Numbered from the stretch's first letter, positions 22,501 through 31,096 are shown. The stretch is 64,000 bases of DNA from Rhodococcus rhodnii NBRC 100604 (GCF_001894925.1 NZ_BCXD01000026.1:1-64000), one strand, 5' to 3'. Numbers and translations are program-made. Notes: generated by a model not told the origin, from the sequence alone.

Positions 22501-25416
22501 AAGCAGTGGTATCCGGCCGCGAACATCCTGATGGGGACGGCGGCGACCACCGCGGAGGGCCGTCGGCGGCTGGTGGCGCAGTCGGCCACCAGCGATTGGG
22601 ACATGGTGATCGTGCCGCAGTCGGCGTTCACCCTGATCGGCGTCGACGACGAACTCAAACGCGGCTACATCGAAGCCAATCTCGCCGAGCTGCGTGAGGT
22701 CGCGTCCACCGTCACCAGCGACAAGAGCAAAAAGCAGATCGAGCTCGCGATCAAGGTCGCCACCGAGAAGCTCGACAAACTGCTCGCCCAGGACCGCAAG
22801 GACACCGGTCTGACGTTCGAGCAGTCCGGATGCGACTACCTGTTCGTCGACGAAGCGCACATGTACAAGAACAAGACCCGCGCCTCGAACGTCACCGAAC
22901 TCGCCTGCCCCCGCGGCTCGCAGCAGGCCGAAGATCTCGCGATGAAACTCGATCTGCTGCGCCAACGGCGCCGCGACGAGGCGATCGCCGCGGGCGTGCA
23001 CGCCGATCAGGTCGTCGAACGGGTCGCGACGTTCGCCACCGGCACGCCGATCGCGAACAGTCTCGGCGAGCTGTGGGTGATGCAGAACTACCTGCGACCG
23101 GACCTGCTGCGCGAGGCCGGCGTCGCGAGGATCGACGACTGGGGGGCGGTGTTCACCGCCACCGTCACCGACACCGAGATGAACTCGACCGGAACGAAAC
23201 TGCGGCCGGTCACCCGGGTCGGCAAGTTCGTCAACCTGCCCGAGCTGCTGCAGCTGTCGTCGGTGTACTCCGACGTCGTCACCCGCGATCAGGTCCCGGT
23301 CCGGTTGCCGACGCTCACCAGCGGTGAACGCCAGATCAGCACGCTGGTCCCCGACCAGGAGACCCGCGACTTCATGACCGACCTCGCCTACCGGGTCGAT
23401 CACCTCGACCCGCGCGATCCCGCACGCGACAACAACCTCAAGATCGCGAGCGACGGCCGCAACGCCTCGCTCGACCCCCGGCTGGCGCACCTGCCGGCAC
23501 CCGAGAACGGTGGCCGCGCCGCCGACGTCGCCGAGAAGATCACGAGCATCCACGAATACAGCAAGGACACCGTCTATCTCGACGAGACCGGGCAGCCCTC
23601 ACCGACTCGGGGTGCACTGCAGATCGTGTTCTGCGACCGCGGCACCCCGAAACCGGGCCACAGCGAGTTCAGCGTGTACGACGCGTTGCGCGACGAACTG
23701 ATCGCCCGCGGAATGCCGGCGGACAAGATCCGCTACATCCACGAGGCCCGCACCCCCTCACAGAAACTCGCGCTGTCGGCAGCGTGCCGCAGCGGCGAAG
23801 TGCACGTGCTGATCGGCTCGACCGAGAAGATGGGCACCGGCACCAACGTGCAGGACCGCGCCATCGCGATCCACCACATGGACGTTCCCTGGCGGCCCGC
23901 CGACCTCGAACAACGTGAAGGGCGCGGCATCCGGCAGGGAAACCAGAACGACACGATCGAGATCTGGCAGTACGTCACCGAGAACACCGCCGACACGGTC
24001 ATGTGGCAGACGGTGCGACGCAAGGCCACGTTCATCCACCAGACCAAACGCGGCGAGGTCGACGTCCGCGAGATCGAAGACCTCTCCGGCGGCGACATCG
24101 GCAACGCCGCGGCCGCCACGAAGGCGATGGCCACCGGAGATCCCCGATATCTGCGTCAGGTCGAACTCGACGACGACGTCAAACGGCTCACCGCCCTGCA
24201 GAAGGCCCACACCGAGTCGATCGCCCGCAACTCGTGGCTGCAGACCAAGGCCGAAGCCCGCATCGGCGAACTCGAACGTCAGATCAGCACCCTCGAGCGT
24301 CCCGCCGCAGAGATCCGGGCACGACGCGACGGCGACGAGCGCACGGCCCCGGTGATCGTCGTGGCGGGCACGTCCTACACGGAACCGAAGAAGGCCGCGG
24401 CCGCGTTCACCGAATCCGTGCGCTCGGCATACGTTCTCGGTCGCAACGACGGTCTCGCCAAGGCACGTCAGATCGCGACGATCGGCGGAATCGAGGTCCT
24501 CGCGGCGCGCTCGGCCTCCGACGCCACGATGCACGTCGCCTTGTCCGTGCCGTCGAAGACCCGCGTGATCGAGGAAAGCGAGCTGTTCGCGTCCGTCGGC
24601 AACAACCGCGAGCACCGCGACCCCGCCGCCGTCGCGCGCGGACTGCTCCAACGAGTCGAGAACATCTACCACTCGCTGCCCGAGCATCTCGACATCCTGC
24701 GCGGTGACCTCGCCTCCACGCGACGCGACCTCGACGAGCTGCGCGCGGTCGGGCACGGGTCGTTCGACCGTGCCGACGAGCTCACCGAGAAGAAGACCGA
24801 ACTGCGCGCGCTGACCGTCGAGCTCAGTCAGGAAGCCAACAGTGCCGCCGCGCAGGCAGAACGCGCCGCCGCCAAGGAACGCATGGACGCCAAAGGACGC
24901 GACCCGGGCTGGTCACTGCAACTGAACCCCACCCCCAAGGTCCTCGCCGAACTCGGACTCGATTCCGCCGACCAGCTACGAGCGATCATGGCCGACCGCG
25001 AGTTCGCCGCCGCCCGCGCCCGCGCCGACACCGAGCCGGTGACAGAGCAGCCGGACATCGGCCCGGTCGAGCTCGCCGAAGCCGAGCCCGCCGTCGACGA
25101 CATCGAACCCGCAGGCGAGGCGGCCGGCGCCGCACCGCCGCCGGCTGCAGCCGAGGAGATCGCCGCGCCCGCGGCCGAGCACACCGAGCCGACCGGCCTG
25201 GCCGGCGGCGACGAGACGCCGGCGCCCGGCGGGGACCACGGGCGGGCCGGTGAGACCGAACGACAGGCGCTGCGGGACGCGATCGCCCAACGCGAGAACG
25301 ACTTCCCCACTCCACCCGGGCATCGGCCCGGCGGGGCGGGGCATCGACCACCGGACGAGCGGCCACCCCAGCAGCGTGGCCGCGACACCGGACCCGAACG
25401 CGGCCCCGCCCGCTGA
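19555..25416 (+). CDS. Giant N6-adenine methylase / SNF2-like helicase fusion
   Basis: From the GTG at 19555 the product has 1953 residues; the frame is open from 18775. Domain order: an N6-adenine methyltransferase domain with motif I EPGCGSGNF near 178-186 and NVPFG (NPPF/Y-type) near 237; a long middle region; and a superfamily-2 helicase with Walker A VVGAGKTGT near 940, DEAH near 1098 (FVDEAHMY) and motif VI REGRGIRQGNQN near 1452; then coiled-coil and acidic, alanine-rich tails. This matches the 'N12-class adenine methylase/helicase' proteins of conjugative elements and phage DarB-like antirestriction proteins. Likely role: protection or processing of incoming plasmid DNA. A clamp-like QFSLFD lies just upstream of the GTG, in frame (19507-19524), so the true start may be earlier. 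Confidence 0.8.
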   Translation: MIDPGGAPLPAPTRSPAPPPPTATAPTAPSPEAQPVAEQQPVSGPGDAGRTESAAVVADFVLGSRVTVPSGGKARARANIAAIELVQQLARESRPATGSEQTTIAAWSGWGAVPQVFDPRNATFEPERARLKELLTANEYREAEASILNAHYTDPAISQQVWQLLERAGFSGGRVLEPGCGSGNFLGHAPSEAVMVGVELDPMTSKMAAALYPSAQVRNEGFEQTRVPEGSFAATVGNVPFGRFAVPDPVHNPDRHSIHNHFILKSIALTAPGGYVAVITSRFTMDAQRSRAREEMARHADLIGAVRLPTAAFARVAGTDVTTDLLVLRNRESERDGPMPDWVRTVDVAVSPGGELLGRRGRTDDDIDLDAQAPESVAVNTYFVENPNRILGTVRIGHGQYGAQTMVVDALDDLSVSDEIRAELGPVIDRSRELGYGLTATADSLVTVEHERFDPGLITAADRGPATPLDTLRYNADEHRIDRWTGTAWVDNNTASSKIAETRKLLELRDVATSLVLAQRDGRPTADKEALRGELNRRYDDYVRVHGPINRFTMTRPKETTAAKHDERYAKLEAAWREAEGDEIGPYAGRVPDELAARWDEKAWKSTDPVKRRPHLEGGIRNDPGWAVIAALEHFDENSQKASKAPLFSKDVLSPPVPREHADSPQQALALSMEVSRTVDVERIAALLRTDVADAREQLSGLVYPSLSNPDTLVPATDYLSGNVRAKYYAAVAAAGQNPIYRENVAALEALIPPELEPHEIRVRPGVTWVTPNDMTRFVTQTFGIEPDHVTIEKLPDRWTVDVPSWHRKNPRLTEDWGTPSLDGVELFEKLCNSKAIEVNRSAEDIARDGGPALDGQATFAAQAKAEKITAEFKQWIWSDPERADRLAREYNTRFNSRRAPRHDGSYLTFPGLADHFVPHPYQRDAVARIIAEPTVLLDHVVGAGKTGTMFMGAMELKRLGLVKQPWIVVPNHILEQVGREAKQWYPAANILMGTAATTAEGRRRLVAQSATSDWDMVIVPQSAFTLIGVDDELKRGYIEANLAELREVASTVTSDKSKKQIELAIKVATEKLDKLLAQDRKDTGLTFEQSGCDYLFVDEAHMYKNKTRASNVTELACPRGSQQAEDLAMKLDLLRQRRRDEAIAAGVHADQVVERVATFATGTPIANSLGELWVMQNYLRPDLLREAGVARIDDWGAVFTATVTDTEMNSTGTKLRPVTRVGKFVNLPELLQLSSVYSDVVTRDQVPVRLPTLTSGERQISTLVPDQETRDFMTDLAYRVDHLDPRDPARDNNLKIASDGRNASLDPRLAHLPAPENGGRAADVAEKITSIHEYSKDTVYLDETGQPSPTRGALQIVFCDRGTPKPGHSEFSVYDALRDELIARGMPADKIRYIHEARTPSQKLALSAACRSGEVHVLIGSTEKMGTGTNVQDRAIAIHHMDVPWRPADLEQREGRGIRQGNQNDTIEIWQYVTENTADTVMWQTVRRKATFIHQTKRGEVDVREIEDLSGGDIGNAAAATKAMATGDPRYLRQVELDDDVKRLTALQKAHTESIARNSWLQTKAEARIGELERQISTLERPAAEIRARRDGDERTAPVIVVAGTSYTEPKKAAAAFTESVRSAYVLGRNDGLAKARQIATIGGIEVLAARSASDATMHVALSVPSKTRVIEESELFASVGNNREHRDPAAVARGLLQRVENIYHSLPEHLDILRGDLASTRRDLDELRAVGHGSFDRADELTEKKTELRALTVELSQEANSAAAQAERAAAKERMDAKGRDPGWSLQLNPTPKVLAELGLDSADQLRAIMADREFAAARARADTEPVTEQPDIGPVELAEAEPAVDDIEPAGEAAGAAPPPAAAEEIAAPAAEHTEPTGLAGGDETPAPGGDHGRAGETERQALRDAIAQRENDFPTPPGHRPGGAGHRPPDERPPQQRGRDTGPERGPAR

Positions 25417-25446
25417 CCCCCAGACCCCGGCACCACCCATGATCTT

Positions 25447-25513
25447 CTCCAGTGCACAGGGCGGGCCACTGGAGAGGGCACGAAGGACCACCCCGCGACG
25501 GGGTGGTCCTTCG
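25447..25513. terminator. Two adjacent hairpins after the methylase-helicase gene
   Basis: CTCCAGTG (25447-25454) pairs with CACTGGAG (25467-25474). A perfect 15-bp stem follows at 25481-25495 and 25499-25513 with a 3-base loop. The second is a strong terminator-like hairpin, 64 bases after the stop codon, followed by GCGTTTCC. Confidence 0.75.
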
Positions 25514-25946
25514 GCGTTTCCGCGGCCATGACAGCACCCGCATGACAGCTTGCTGTCACCGCGAACCGGGCCCGGCAGACGCGGTGCCCGGTGATCTCGG
25601 CGGCAGGCTCGGTTCGGTCGGCGACGGCGCACGCGCCGTCGCGGGCCACCTTCGGTGTCCTCCATAGGGAGCGTCGCTTCGCTCCGCGCTGAGAAGAGCT
25701 TTTCCTTTTCCCTTCCGGCCTTTCGATTGTGACCGGCGGTGCCCGTCCCGCAACCAGACGACGGCGCTGCGCTTGCCCCTGCGGGGTCGGGACACTTTCC
25801 TCCTCCGCTGCGCTCCCCCGGAAACTGTCCCGCTCGCAAGTTGCGGGCCGGCCCCCTCATGCCGGTCGTCATCTACAGCGCCAGAAGGGCAAAAAACGCG
25901 GGCGGGACCGACACCGGGACCGACCGCCGACCGAAGGGACACCACA
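25514..25946. other. Palindrome-rich intergenic region
   Basis: No supported gene is present. TGACAGC occurs at 25529-25535 and 25543-25549, the latter followed by its complement GCTGTCA (25552-25558). GCGACGGCGC (25621-25630) and GCGCCGTCGC (25633-25642) form a perfect 10-bp palindrome. A pyrimidine-rich run lies near 25700-25725. The region could hold a promoter for the downstream genes or an origin-like structure. Confidence 0.45.
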
Positions 25947-26138
25947 GTGATCGACACGACCCATCCGGACCTCGTCGCCTATCAGCGGCACGCCACGGCC
26001 GCGCTGGAACTGCTCGAGCAGACCGCGATGGTCTCGGCGGACTCCCGCGCTCGGGCACTCGCCGACATGGCTCAGGTCCACGCGACGCTCGCGCTCGCAG
26101 CCGCGACGGCCGCGACCGTGCTCGCCGACCCGGTCTGA
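25947..26138 (+). CDS. Small helical protein (63 aa), unknown
   Basis: The GTG at 25947 follows a GAAGGGA ribosome binding site. The 63-residue product is almost entirely helical, with an N-terminal HPDLVAYQRHATAALELLEQ segment and an alanine-rich C-terminal helix. It could be a small dimeric bundle. No family is recognised. It stands between the giant helicase and the ParB-like gene and is followed by its own terminator, so it forms a single-gene transcript or the end of one starting in the palindrome-rich region. Confidence 0.6.
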   Translation: MIDTTHPDLVAYQRHATAALELLEQTAMVSADSRARALADMAQVHATLALAAATAATVLADPV

Positions 26139-26157
26139 CCGACACCCCCGGACACGA

Positions 26158-26192
26158 GAACACCGGGCAGCAGCAACCTGCCCGGTGTTCTT
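26158..26192 (+). terminator. Rho-independent terminator
   Basis: GAACACCGGGCAG (26158-26170) and CTGCCCGGTGTTC (26178-26190) form a perfect 13-bp stem with a 7-base loop, followed by TT. It lies 19 bases after the stop codon of the small gene and upstream of the ParB-like gene. Confidence 0.85.
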
Positions 26193-26222
26193 CCCGCGAA
26201 ACTACCGGAAGAGAGAACCCCG

Positions 26223-27812
26223 ATGAGCACACCCACCCAGGACCGTCGCGCCGAACTGGTCGCTGCCGACCCCCACGACATCGAGATCGGCACCAACGTG
26301 CGCGATCACGTCGACCTCGACGTGACGCCCGAGTTCGTCGACTCGATCCGTGAACACGGCGTCCTGCACCCGGTGACGGCGCACCGCCGCGACGACGGCG
26401 TCCTCGTCCTGATCGACGGGCAGCGCCGCGTGCTCGCCGCCCGCATCGCTGCACAATCCACCGTCCCGGTGATCGTGCGGCCGGACGACGCCGATACCGC
26501 TGCCGAGCACGCGATCGCGCGCATCGGCGAGCAGGTCGTGTCCAACAACCACCGCAGCGCGCTCACCGCCGCGCAGAACGCGCGCGCGGTCACCGAGATG
26601 CTCGATCTCGGTGTCCCGGTCGCCACGGTCGCGCGCACCCTGTCGGTGCCGCAGAAATCGGTCGCCCTCTACGGCGCGGTCGGTCGCCGCGCGCACGCGG
26701 CCGACGCCCTCGACGGATCGCTCACTCTCGAACAGGCAGCGGTGCTCGCACAGTTCGAGGCCGACGGCGACGACGAGGCGGTGCGCGAGCTCACCACCGT
26801 GAGCCCCGGCTACTTCGACTACACGGCGCAGCGACTGCTCCAGAAGCGCGAAGAGCTGCGAGTGCGCCGCGAGCACTTCGCACCGCTCGTCGCTGCCGGG
26901 TTCACCGCCCTCGACGCGCGGCCGCTCTACAGCGCGCTGGTCGAGGCCGCGATGTTCCGCCGCGCCGACGATCCGGAGCAGCCGCTCGACGAGGCGACCC
27001 TGTGCGCCGCACCGCATCTGTGGGCGGTGTGGATCGACTTCGAGTACGCGCACTTCCACGCGAAGACCGGCGAGCCGGTCGACTACGACGACATCGACGA
27101 GGCCACCATCGAAGAGCGCGACCTCGAGGCAGCCGAAGGAACGCTGCACGCCGACGATGTGCGCGAGGAAGAGACCGCCGTCCCGGTGTTCTTCTTCCGC
27201 GACATCACCCGCATGGACGAGGCCGGGCTCGTCGCCTCCGAACGCGGCAAGTGGTACGTGGACCGCGCGTTGCGTAGGGCCGGGGTCGACACGGACAACC
27301 CGCTCCCCGCCGACGAGGACGCGCGCGAAGCCGCCCTCGCGGAACGGCGCGAGACCGAGCGGCGGGAGCGTGCGCGGGTGCGCATCCTCAACAAGAAGAG
27401 CGAAGCAGCGCGCACGTTGCGGCACGAGTTCCTCGCCCGGATGCTCGCGGGTAAGACACCGCCGCGCACCGCCTCGGTGTTCACGGCGCGGATGCTCGCG
27501 CACGATGCGTCGCTGCTGAGCGGATTCCACGCAGGGGATCTCCTGCCGACTCTCCTCAGCGGCGGGCACGCCGCCGGGAAGGAGCTGGCGGACCACGCCG
27601 TCGGAGTGAGCGAACAGCGCGGCTGGATGATCACGTTCGCGATGGTCGTCTCCGCATTCGAATCGCACCTGCCCAAAGACGCCTGGCGCACTCGCCCGCG
27701 TCTGGCACCGATCTACTTCGAGATGCTCGCCGCGAACGGTCACCGCATGACCGACGTCGAGAAGGTGATCTCCCGTGAGATCGACGCGGACAGCGTCGAC
27801 CTCGACGACTGA
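26223..27812 (+). CDS. ParB/RepB/Spo0J-family partition-like protein (529 aa)
   Basis: The N-terminal 100 residues form a ParB/Srx-type domain: FVDSIREHGVLHPVTAHRRD, then LVLIDGQRRVLAARIAA with the DGQRR box in place of GERR. A helix-turn-helix segment follows (VATVARTLSVPQKSVALYGA, about residues 130-160). The long C-terminal part (200-529) is acidic and helical with a coiled-coil stretch of Glu/Arg near 375-400. Free ParB-like proteins of this size occur on actinobacterial conjugative plasmids without an adjacent parA, and may act in partition or as nucleoid-like DNA binders. A purine-rich GGAAGAGAG precedes the ATG. The element also carries a separate ParA/RHH cassette at 38.4-39.3 kb. Confidence 0.8.
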   Translation: MSTPTQDRRAELVAADPHDIEIGTNVRDHVDLDVTPEFVDSIREHGVLHPVTAHRRDDGVLVLIDGQRRVLAARIAAQSTVPVIVRPDDADTAAEHAIARIGEQVVSNNHRSALTAAQNARAVTEMLDLGVPVATVARTLSVPQKSVALYGAVGRRAHAADALDGSLTLEQAAVLAQFEADGDDEAVRELTTVSPGYFDYTAQRLLQKREELRVRREHFAPLVAAGFTALDARPLYSALVEAAMFRRADDPEQPLDEATLCAAPHLWAVWIDFEYAHFHAKTGEPVDYDDIDEATIEERDLEAAEGTLHADDVREEETAVPVFFFRDITRMDEAGLVASERGKWYVDRALRRAGVDTDNPLPADEDAREAALAERRETERRERARVRILNKKSEAARTLRHEFLARMLAGKTPPRTASVFTARMLAHDASLLSGFHAGDLLPTLLSGGHAAGKELADHAVGVSEQRGWMITFAMVVSAFESHLPKDAWRTRPRLAPIYFEMLAANGHRMTDVEKVISREIDADSVDLDD

Positions 27813-27831
27813 TCGCCACCGTCGACAGCAC

Positions 27832-27861
27832 TGCGCCCCACCCGGAACCGGGCGGGGCGCA
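27832..27861. terminator. Bidirectional terminator-like hairpin between convergent genes
   Basis: TGCGCCCC (27832-27839) pairs with GGGGCGCA (27854-27861), with an inner CGG/CCG pair in the loop. It lies 20 bases after the ParB-like stop and before the stop of the convergent minus-strand gene. Confidence 0.6.
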
Positions 27862-27923
27862 GCGCCGCATTCGGGCACGAGGTGCGCGGCGATGTGTTGG
27901 CTGGGAACTCCCCGGAGCGCTCG

Positions 27924-28313
27924 TCAGTGCGTCTGCTCGGCGGCGTCGGTGTCGGCGACGCGGGTGCGCTTGCCGCGCGATGCGGAGCGGCGGGGTGCGC
28001 GCTTGGTGGGTTCGCTGATCGCCCACTGTGCGAGTTCTTTGTCGGTGAATCCTGCGCGCCGCGCGGCGGCGGTCGCGGCGGCGAGCCGGTCGGCGTTCTG
28101 CTTGTCGATGCGCGCGAACTCCTCGCGTGCGTCGGTGAGCGCACGGTGTGCTTTCGCGACGACGTGGATCGCTTCGATCTTCGCTTCGGCTTGCTTTCGG
28201 ATCTGCTCGACGTGGGTGGCGATCTCGCGGTCGAGCGGCGAGGTGTCCGCCGCTTGCGTGTCGGCGTTGCTGTTGCCGGGCGTCGTGGTTTTGAGTGCTG
28301 TCGGGTTCGTCAT
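27924..28313 (-). CDS. Coiled-coil hypothetical protein (129 aa)
   Basis: The product has a disordered Thr/Ala-rich N-terminus, a central coiled coil (about residues 28-90, with EQIRKQAEAKIEAIHVVAKA) and a C-terminal FTDKELAQWAIS helix followed by a basic RSASRGKRTR tail. No named family is recognised. It is divergent from the mobilisation genes, with the candidate oriT region between them, a common place for relaxosome accessory proteins. That role is inferred from position and the basic tail only. Confidence 0.6.
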   Translation of the reverse strand: MTNPTALKTTTPGNSNADTQAADTSPLDREIATHVEQIRKQAEAKIEAIHVVAKAHRALTDAREEFARIDKQNADRLAAATAAARRAGFTDKELAQWAISEPTKRAPRRSASRGKRTRVADTDAAEQTH

Positions 28314-28901
28314 GCGTTGATCCTAGGGCGGTTGTCGGTGAGCGCATCCAGACCGAGGGGACGTGTTCTCGGTTGTCCCGGCTGGGTTCCGGCTAGGCGT
28401 TGGGTGCACCCGACATCGCGGAGCGGACAGGAATGTCGGGTGTGCCCATCGCCGTGAAGGCCGGTGCCCAGTTGGGGGCAACGCCACGCTGATCGAGCGT
28501 GTGGTCCGCGCTGCGCGCGGACATCGGCCGGCTTCGCCGGGCTGTTCTTTTCTCGCGGCGTCCGTCCACAGTTGGGGACTGCTCTGGCCCTCATGTGGAT
28601 GCCCGAGATTTCTCGGCCGCTTCGCTGATCTCGGGCACCCACAATCGGGACCAGCCCCCAGCTGTGGACGGACGCGGCAAGAGCGTGGAGCTCGCTGCGC
28701 TCGCGCTCGTCCCTCGCTGAAAGAGCGGGCACGAGACGCAGGCGCTTCGTGCAACCCGATGGAGCCCCGGCGGAGCAAGATAGCAACTTAGATTATCTAC
28801 GTTGGTCAGGTGCTTGCTGATCGCGCAAGCACCTGGGACACTGCGTGTAGCCCCACAGCGGTGGGGGCGCTGCGCTGGGCCTGACGAGAAAGGGCGAGAC
28901 G
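28314..28901. other. oriT: Palindrome-rich region upstream of mob genes, candidate origin of transfer (oriT)
   Basis: This 588-base non-coding region holds many inverted repeats: 28402-28416 with 28433-28447 (imperfect); GTCCGCGC-TGC-GCGCGGAC at 28504-28522; CCGGC-TTC-GCCGG at 28528-28540; a nested structure with outer arms 28558-28581 and 28652-28675 (24 bp, two mismatches) and inner arms 28595-28608 and 28629-28642; AGGTGCTTG (28808-28816) with CAAGCACCT (28826-28834); and CCCCAC-AGCG-GTGGGG at 28851-28866. It lies directly upstream of the mobC-like and relaxase genes, where oriT is expected. The repeat at 28808-28834 next to an AT-rich stretch is the most oriT-like. The exact nick site is unknown. 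Confidence 0.55.
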
Positions 28902-29303
28902 ATGAGTGATTCCGACACTCCGCGTCCTTTCCGTTTGCGCCGCGAACGGCGCGCGAACGCGACCGGGGGCCGCACGAAGGCACATCTGGTGAAGGTGACC
29001 CCCGAGGAGGAGTCGGCGCTACTCGCGCGCGCCCAGCAGGCGCGGGTGTCGGTGCCGCGGTTGATGGTCGAGGCGGCGCTCGCCGATCACGGAGAGACGG
29101 CGACCGACCGCCGTACCCAGCTCGAAGAGTTGTTCCGCGCGTTCCGGTTACTGGCCGCGTTGTCGAACAACGTCAATCAGATGGCGAAGGCGACGAACGC
29201 GACCGGTGAGGTCGCCGAGGAGCTGGCGGTGACGTTGGCTCAGGTGCGGCGGTGTGCGATACGGATCGACGGGGCGATCGACGCGATGGAGCCGCTGTCG
29301 TGA
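28902..29303 (+). CDS. mobC: MobC-like relaxosome accessory protein
   Basis: The 133-residue protein has a basic N-terminus, a ribbon-helix-helix-like segment (KAHLVKVTPEEESALLARAQ, about residues 26-46, then VSVPRLMVEAALADHG) and the C-terminal MobC pattern ALSNNVNQMAKATNATGEV at 86-104. Proteins of this kind bind oriT and help the relaxase open the DNA strands. It begins after the palindrome-rich region with a GAAAGGGCGAG ribosome binding site, and its stop overlaps the GTG of the relaxase gene, as in many mob operons. Confidence 0.85.
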   Translation: MSDSDTPRPFRLRRERRANATGGRTKAHLVKVTPEEESALLARAQQARVSVPRLMVEAALADHGETATDRRTQLEELFRAFRLLAALSNNVNQMAKATNATGEVAEELAVTLAQVRRCAIRIDGAIDAMEPLS

Positions 29304-31015
29304 TCGTGAAGATCGTGCGCGGGGAGAAGATGACCGGGCTGCTGTCGTATCTGCAGGGGCCGGGGAAGGCGAACGAGCACACCGACCCGCATCTGATCAC
29401 CGGTGATCCGGCGATCATGGCGTGGCACGGCGAGGACGAGCTCTCGCACACGGCGGCACTCGAGGTGGCGCGTGCGGTCGACAAGCCGTACCGGCATTTC
29501 GGAACGAAGGTGACGATCCCGAACTATCTGCGGGACGCACAGGGCCGCGAGATGCGTGACCGCGCGGGCAAGAAGGTGCGCGATCCGATCGACCCGGACC
29601 GCGATGCGAACGTGTGGCACTGTTCGCTGGCGTTGCGTGCGGACGAGGGCCGGCTGACGGACGAGAAGTGGGGGCAGATCGCGCAGTCGTTCATGGACCG
29701 GATGGGGTTCACCGAGGCGTCGGGACGTTCGCCGGCTCGGTGGGTTGCGGTGCACCACGGCATGTCCGCGGCCGGCAACGATCACATCCACATCGCGGCG
29801 TCGGCGGTCCGTGAGGACGGCACGAAGGTCGATCTCTACCGCGACTACAAGCGGGCGTCGGAAGCCGCCCATGCACTCGAAGTCGAGCACGGGTTGACGG
29901 TGATCGACTCGCGCAGCGCGCAGATCGGCGAACCTGGTTTCCACCGCGCCGAGAAGCATCGAGCCGAGCGCGAGGGCGCGGTCGAGCTCGACCGTGATCT
30001 GCTCGCGCGGCGGGTGCGTGCGTGCGCGACGGCCTCACGTGACGAAGCGGAGTTCGTGCGCCGGATGCGCGGGCAGGGGCTGATCGTGCGACCCCGGATG
30101 GCTGCGGGCCGCGCCGACGTCGTGACGGGATACAAGGTCGCGCTGCGGCCGCGTGAGCGAAGCACCGCGCCGGTGTTCTACGGCGGGGGGCATCTCGCGA
30201 AGGACCTGACACTGCCGCGGTTGCGCGGCGAGTGGGCGGACACTCCGGAGCAGGCCGATGCTGCGGTCGCGGAGTGGAACGCAGCCCGGCGCGGGCAGAA
30301 GCCGGTCGCCCCGGGCCGCGAACGCAAGCAGGTCGCCGATCCTCGGATGCTCGATCGCGCGGTGAAGGACCTGACTGCATGGAACGGCTATCTCGCGTCG
30401 GTCCCGGTCAGTGACCGCGCGCAGTGGGCGCGTGCCGCGGGACGGACCGCGGGCGTGTTCGCTGCATGGTCGCACCGGTTGGAGACGACACCGGGACCGC
30501 TCGCCGACGCAGCACGTCAATTCTCCCGCAGTGCGCAGGTCCCCGCGCACCAGCAGTTCCGCCGCAAGCAAGGGACACTCTCGGCCGGCGGCACCGCACT
30601 GATCGTGATGCAGGCGAGCCCGAACCTGTCCCAGTCGGTCGCGTACGCGCTGCTGATGCGGCAGCTGATCAAGACCACCGAAGCGATCGCGGCCGCGCAC
30701 CGCGCCGCCGGTGACGCGAACCGGGCACGCGAACTCGAGGCCCTCGCACGCACCCGCCTCGACGCTGTGCACTCTCGCCTCGACGCTGTGCACGCCCGCC
30801 TCGACCACACACCGGACGGGCCCGCTCCGGCCGCGGCGCGTGCAGCGACGACGACACTCGACCCCGAGCTCGCGGAAGCGCAGCGTCAACGCGAAAGCGA
30901 CTTCCCCACCGCACCGAAGACCAGCACACCGGGCTCCCCCATCCCGACACGGCTCGACCCTCCGGCGCGCACAGCGCACACGACGGGCCGGGGAGGTGAC
31001 GAGCGAGGCCGGTGA
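29300..31015 (+). CDS. Relaxase/mobilisation nuclease (MobA/VirD2-like, MOBP type)
   Basis: The 571-residue protein carries an N-terminal relaxase domain: VRGEKMTGLLSYLQGPGKAN near the start, and the histidine motif HHGMSAAGNDHIHIA near 152-166, matching the HxDxx..HxH metal-binding motif III. WHCSLALRADEGRLTDEKWG precedes it. Such enzymes nick one strand at oriT and lead it through the secretion channel covalently bound to a Tyr. The GTG at 29300 overlaps the mobC stop. The C-terminal half (about 300-570) is helical and alanine/arginine-rich, without a clear helicase domain. Near residues 490-515 a short repeat (RLDAVHSRLDAVHARLDHT) is visible. Confidence 0.9.
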   Translation: MIVKIVRGEKMTGLLSYLQGPGKANEHTDPHLITGDPAIMAWHGEDELSHTAALEVARAVDKPYRHFGTKVTIPNYLRDAQGREMRDRAGKKVRDPIDPDRDANVWHCSLALRADEGRLTDEKWGQIAQSFMDRMGFTEASGRSPARWVAVHHGMSAAGNDHIHIAASAVREDGTKVDLYRDYKRASEAAHALEVEHGLTVIDSRSAQIGEPGFHRAEKHRAEREGAVELDRDLLARRVRACATASRDEAEFVRRMRGQGLIVRPRMAAGRADVVTGYKVALRPRERSTAPVFYGGGHLAKDLTLPRLRGEWADTPEQADAAVAEWNAARRGQKPVAPGRERKQVADPRMLDRAVKDLTAWNGYLASVPVSDRAQWARAAGRTAGVFAAWSHRLETTPGPLADAARQFSRSAQVPAHQQFRRKQGTLSAGGTALIVMQASPNLSQSVAYALLMRQLIKTTEAIAAAHRAAGDANRARELEALARTRLDAVHSRLDAVHARLDHTPDGPAPAAARAATTTLDPELAEAQRQRESDFPTAPKTSTPGSPIPTRLDPPARTAHTTGRGGDERGR

Positions 31016-31096
31016 GCACGCCGCCATACTCGTTCGCCGAGCCCACGTGGGTGGGGACTTCCGCAGGCCGAGTGCTTGCGCTTGCGAACGATTCGG

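Noticed and set aside
19135-23553. Minus-strand open frame of 1472 codons antisense to the methylase-helicase
   Set aside because: It mirrors the codon structure of the real gene in high-GC DNA, shows no domain motif and is rich in Arg, Gly, Val and Asp without protein-like segments.
26202-27878. Minus-strand frame of 558 codons antisense to the ParB-like gene
   Set aside because: No domain and no ribosome binding site; the plus-strand frame has the ParB domain.
28390-28880. CRISPR array or linear-plasmid telomere
   Set aside because: The repeats are inverted, of different lengths and without regular spacers; the region is internal between genes, so a telomere cannot be supported.
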